Origin: Micromonospora antibiotica
GTDB lineage: Bacteria; Actinomycetota; Actinomycetes; Mycobacteriales; Micromonosporaceae
Assembly (NCBI RefSeq): GCF_017599305.1
Contig: NZ_JAGFWR010000003.1
Location: 124,001 to 188,000 of the forward strand
DNA length: 64,000 nt
Direction: 5' to 3'
The notes beneath the pieces were generated by a model. That model worked only from the letters and a program-made list of their open reading frames with translations. It did no database searches and was not told the origin of the DNA. The translations under genes and the position numbers were made by a program. Of this stretch, positions 61,301 through 64,000 are shown piece after piece. Positions within the stretch are counted from its first letter, which is position 1; every line of letters starts with the position of its first letter.

Positions 61301-64000
61301 GCGGCCAGCCGGCGCAGCATCTGCACCGTGGACTCGCCGTCGACCGGCCCGTCGGCGTCGGTCGGGGCGGGACGGTCCACCCGGGTCGCCTCCGGCAGGT
61401 CCACCAGCGGCGCCTGCTCGCAGGGGCTGGCGAAGAAGTGCTGCTCGGCCCCGATACGCAGCGGCCGACGCAGCCGGTCGTCGAACAGCGCCGGGTAGTC
61501 GTGCGCGGCACCCACCACGAACGCGGCGGCGGCCACCCGCAGCAGCCCGCGCAGCGACTCGTCGTCGGTGTCCAGGGCCACCGCCGGCACGTCGGTGATC
61601 GCCCCGGCCAGGCCGCTGAGGATGCGCCCCGGACCGACCTCCACGAACAGGTCGATGTCCTTGGCGGCCAACGCCACCGCCTGGGCGAACAGCACCGGGT
61701 CGGTGATCTGGCGGTGCAGCAGCCCCCGCAGGTCGGTCTCGGCGGCCAGGGTCTCGCCGGTCACGGTGGAGACCACCCGGCGGCGGACCGGGCCGAAGGA
61801 CTCCCGGGTCAGGTGCCCGGCGAACGCGTCCGCCGCCGGTGCCACCAGCGGTGAGTGGAAGGCGTGCGAGACCCGCAGCAGGGACGCCCCGATCCCGGCG
61901 TCGGCGGCCAGGTCGAGGGCGGCCCGGACCGCGTCCTCGGTGCCGGCCACCACCGTCTGCTCCGGCCCGTTGTACCCGGCGATCACCACGGGCACGCCGG
62001 CCACCAGCGCGGAGACCCGCTCCGGCCCGGCGTTGACGCTGGCCATCACCCCGGAGGAGCTGTGCTCGGTCATCGTCGCGCCCCGGGCGCGGGTCACCCG
62101 CAGCAGGGTCTCGTCGTCCATCGCGCCGGCCCAGTGCAGGGCGGACAACTCACCGAGGCTGTGCCCGACCGCGACGGTCGCGTCCAGACCCAGCAGGTCC
62201 AGGGCGGCCAGGCCGGCCCGGGACCCGGTGACGATGCGCGGCTGGGCCAGCGCGGTGGCCACCATGTCCCCGGTGACCGGCAGGTCGGCCCGGCGGAACA
62301 CCTGGTCCACCTCGGTCAGCCGGCGGCGCAGTGCCCCGCCGCTGGTCCCGCGGCCGGCACCCTGACCGGGGAAGAGGTAACCGATGCGGCCGGCGCCGCC
62401 GACGTGGCCGAGGAAGCTGCGCCCGTCGCCGTCGACCAGCCGGGTCTCGCCGGAGTCGAGCAACTCGCACAGCCGCCGCAGCCGCTGCTGCGCGTCGGTG
62501 GGCGAGGAAACCACCACCGCCGCCCGGTACGGCCGGTCGGCCAACTGGTCGTGCAGGGTGGCCGCCACGTCGGCGAGCTGCCCCTGGGCCAGGGTCGGCA
62601 CGTGCTCGAGCAGTTCCCCCAGCCGGTCGCGCAGCTCGTCCCGCGAGGACCCGTCGACCAGGAACAGCTCCACGTCCTGCACGGAGGTGGCGAGGCGGGC
62701 CGTCCGGGTGTCGAAGGCGACCCGACGGGCCGTCCCGGCCCGCTCCAGCACCACATGGGTGTTGATGCCGCCGAACCCCATCGCGGTGATGCCGGCACGC
62801 ACCGGCTGACCGTCCGGCCACGGTTCGGCCGCCCGCAGCACCCGCAGCGTCGCGTCGTCGCGGGTGAGCAGCTCGTGCGGGTCGACGCAGCCGAGCGCGG
62901 GCGGCAGCACCTGGTGGTGCACGGCCAGCGCCGCCTTGATCAGGCCGGCCACCCCGGCAGCCGCCTTGGTGTGCCCGATCATGCCCTTGATCGAAGTGAT
63001 CACGGCGGGCGGGGCGGTCGGGTCGGCCTGCCGGCGGGCCTCCGACAGGGCGGTCAACTCGGTGGCGTCCCCGACCGCCGTACCGGTGCCGTGCCCCTCG
63101 AACAGCGGCACCGACTCGATGCCGAACCCGGCCCGCTCGTACGCCCGGCGCAGGGCGAGCTGGTAGCCGTTGACCTCGGGACGGGTGATGCCGCCCTTAC
63201 CGTCGGAGGAGATGCCCCAGCCGGCGATGGTGGCGTAGCTGCGGTGGCCGGCGGCGAGCGCGTCGGCCTCCCGCATCAGCACCACCATCCCGCACCCCTC
63301 CCCCGGCCAGAAACCGTTGGAGTGCCGGTCGTAGACCCGCATCTCGTCGCGGGCCAACGCGCCGGTCTTGGCGAAACCGACGATCTCGAACGGGTCGATC
63401 GACAGGTCCACCCCGCCGGCCACCGCGACGTCGAGGTCGCCGTCGAGCAGGGCCCGGCAGGCGGTGGCGACCGACAGCAGCGACGAGGAACAGGCGCCGT
63501 CGACGGTGTACCCGCCGCCGTTGAGGTCGAAGTAGTTGCAGATCCGGCCGGCGATGGTGTTGGACAGGCCACCGGCGAGGGTGTCCTCGTCGATCTCCGG
63601 GAAGGGCGCCTTGTAGCGCTGCTCCAACCCGTCGAGGAAGGTCGCCAACCGGTCGTCGTCCCAGCCCTGCTGCTGGAGCGCGGTGGCGACGGTACGACGG
63701 ACGAACGGCCAGCGCAGCCGCATGACGTTGGCGCGGGCGAACTCACCGGTGAGGGTGTTGCCCACGACCACACCGGTGCGGTCGCGGGGCAGCCCCTCCC
63801 CCAGCGGGAAGCCGGCGTCGCCCAACGCCTTGGTGGCCATGTCCAGGGCGAGCCAGTGGGTCAGGTCGGTGGAGCGGTAGGTGCTACCGGCGATCTTGTA
63901 GGCCAGCCGGTCGAACTCGTACCCCTCGATGACGGCGGCGGTGCGGGCGTAGAACCGGTCCGGGGCGCTCGGGTCCGCGTCCCAGTAGTCCGCCAACCGC
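58363..64000 (-). CDS. pksE: Enediyne polyketide synthase PKSE (C-terminal part; N-terminus off window)
   Basis: 1,878 residues are visible; the in-frame sequence continues through the edge and about 45 N-terminal residues are missing. Domains in window numbering: KS (1-420; Cys169 in DGACSSS, His302, His342), AT (538-850; Ser613 in GHSLGE), ACP (about 905-960; Ser923 in LHLSSI), KR (1150-1340; GGGKGITAE, Tyr1301), DH (about 1405-1660; His1431 in ADHLLDG) and an integral 4'-phosphopantetheinyl transferase (1700-1878; GCDVEP). This KS-AT-ACP-KR-DH-PPTase order is diagnostic of iterative enediyne synthases, which build a polyene from malonyl-CoA. It heads the operon pksE-TE-flavin reductase-P450. 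Confidence 0.96.
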   Translation of the reverse strand, partial: RLADYWDADPSAPDRFYARTAAVIEGYEFDRLAYKIAGSTYRSTDLTHWLALDMATKALGDAGFPLGEGLPRDRTGVVVGNTLTGEFARANVMRLRWPFVRRTVATALQQQGWDDDRLATFLDGLEQRYKAPFPEIDEDTLAGGLSNTIAGRICNYFDLNGGGYTVDGACSSSLLSVATACRALLDGDLDVAVAGGVDLSIDPFEIVGFAKTGALARDEMRVYDRHSNGFWPGEGCGMVVLMREADALAAGHRSYATIAGWGISSDGKGGITRPEVNGYQLALRRAYERAGFGIESVPLFEGHGTGTAVGDATELTALSEARRQADPTAPPAVITSIKGMIGHTKAAAGVAGLIKAALAVHHQVLPPALGCVDPHELLTRDDATLRVLRAAEPWPDGQPVRAGITAMGFGGINTHVVLERAGTARRVAFDTRTARLATSVQDVELFLVDGSSRDELRDRLGELLEHVPTLAQGQLADVAATLHDQLADRPYRAAVVVSSPTDAQQRLRRLCELLDSGETRLVDGDGRSFLGHVGGAGRIGYLFPGQGAGRGTSGGALRRRLTEVDQVFRRADLPVTGDMVATALAQPRIVTGSRAGLAALDLLGLDATVAVGHSLGELSALHWAGAMDDETLLRVTRARGATMTEHSSSGVMASVNAGPERVSALVAGVPVVIAGYNGPEQTVVAGTEDAVRAALDLAADAGIGASLLRVSHAFHSPLVAPAADAFAGHLTRESFGPVRRRVVSTVTGETLAAETDLRGLLHRQITDPVLFAQAVALAAKDIDLFVEVGPGRILSGLAGAITDVPAVALDTDDESLRGLLRVAAAAFVVGAAHDYPALFDDRLRRPLRIGAEQHFFASPCEQAPLVDLPEATRVDRPAPTDADGPVDGESTVQMLRRLAAERAELPLTMVHGESRLLDDLHLSSITVGQIINEASRLVNVPPAQAPTNFATATVAELAVALDELSATGQAGDHDRSPAVTGAATWTRAFTVDREPAAPPTPVGGGAPGRWQVFAPDGHPLAAPLRHALERAAVDSGVLVCLPAECTEEHLALALDGAKQALAGPAGTRFVLVQRGRGATGVAKTLRLEAPQLRVTVVDTPAGPGAVERVVAEVGATTGYQESHYDDAGTRQLPVLRALPVRAAQTRPALDDSDVLLVTGGGKGITAECALAVAEQTGARLGLVGRSDPAEDTELADNLRRMAARGVTLHYTRADVTDAGQVAAAVAEVRAALGPVTAVLHGAGRNEPAALTALDQAAVRRTFAPKLDGLRAVLAAVDPGQLRLLVTFGSIIGRAGLRGEAHYATANDWLAGLTEETGRRLPHCRALCLEWSVWSGVGMGERLSVVESLSREGVVPISPDQGVEVLLRLLADPDVPPVVVVSGRAEGMDTLRYDRPPLPLLRFVDKPLAYYPGVELVSEVELTAGTDRYLADHLLDGNLLFPAVFGMEAMTQVAVAVTGRSTVPVVEQVEFPRPIVVPPDGSTVIRVAATVTDDAVVQVAIRSAETGYATDHFRARLRFTDTAVPDGPPGRTDPGLPQVPLAPERDLYGEWLFQGGRFQRLRGFHRAAARDVDAEVAVGGGDAWFAGFLPDELLLGDPGTRDAFMHGNQVCVPDATLLPVGVERIWPAGARMSGTGTVRCCATERSRDGDTYVYDIAVRDESGAVVERWEGLRLQAVRHRGGRGPWLPVLLGSHLERGLGDVLGARVAVAVEPDGAADTPRRDRTAVAVGRALGARHEVRYRPDGRPEVDGDRGVSAAHGAGVTLAVAATGTVGCDVEPVAERSAADWAGLLGVHAGLAALIAGDREESAHTASTRVWGAVECLRKVGLPADSPLTLTPGGPDGWVVLASGALRVATFATSLVDTPQPVVFTVLTDGWS

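Overview
The window is very GC-rich (roughly 70-75%), densely coded with short intergenic gaps, and uses many GTG starts and ATGA/GTGA stop-start overlaps. Its genes (Tat-secreted cell-wall hydrolases, a GH10-CBM2 xylanase, PadR/FadR/MerR/AraC regulators, an IdeR/DmdR-type iron box and an enediyne polyketide synthase) point to a filamentous actinomycete, most likely Micromonospora or a close relative. I saw no rRNA, tRNA, CRISPR array or insertion sequence. Assignments rest on motifs and family knowledge; no database search was run.

Left part, 1-26,100: mostly housekeeping and accessory genes. These are an AbiEi-like partial gene, an FAD amine oxidase, a GH25 lysozyme beside a PGRP-type amidase, an ArsR-SRPBCC pair, NADAR and Nudix proteins, and then an organosulfur locus at 6.2-13.5 kb. 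That locus has a divergent SsuD-like monooxygenase, an SsuABC-like transporter, a selenium-binding/methanethiol oxidase family protein, a membrane protein and a sulfite-oxidase-like molybdoenzyme. Two of its promoter regions carry the same CCTA-N9-TAGG palindrome. A xylanase, an ABC exporter, pgi with a strong terminator, a FadR-type regulator, a sterol-desaturase family enzyme, a YhhN membrane protein, an ATP-grasp protein, a DUF1232 protein and an acyl-CoA dehydrogenase with a PadR regulator follow.

Middle part, 26.3-46.4 kb: an iron-siderophore ABC system is arranged around a 19-bp iron box, and its first permease has no ATG/GTG/TTG start that keeps its first membrane helix. A response regulator-histidine kinase-GerMN lipoprotein operon comes next, then a STAS/GlsB-like/STAS/BON stress cluster. 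An LTA-synthase-like sulfatase and a CDP-alcohol phosphatidyltransferase lead into a tight seven-gene operon (37,784-43,690). It combines a dehydrogenase, a degenerate PTPS/QueD homologue, a glycosyltransferase, a methyltransferase, a UPF0104-type membrane protein, GTP cyclohydrolase II and a RibD-C reductase. It looks like an uncharacterised pathway to a glycosylated pterin- or pyrimidine-derived compound. An orphan zf-HC2 anti-sigma-like protein and a second two-component system follow.

Right part, 46.4-64 kb: the edge of an enediyne biosynthetic gene cluster. It holds rfbA (a dTDP-sugar gene), two paralogous AraC regulators flanking the unbV-unbU operon, an ATGA-coupled His-rich membrane protein/CopC-like pair, a MerR regulator, and a minus-strand operon pksE-thioesterase-flavin reductase-P450. 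The PKSE runs off the right edge. The PKSE and hot-dog thioesterase make the polyene precursor; UnbV/UnbU belong to the conserved warhead set; the P450 and flavin reductase probably tailor the product. UnbL and any resistance, core-sugar or anthraquinone genes are not in view and would have to lie beyond 64,000.
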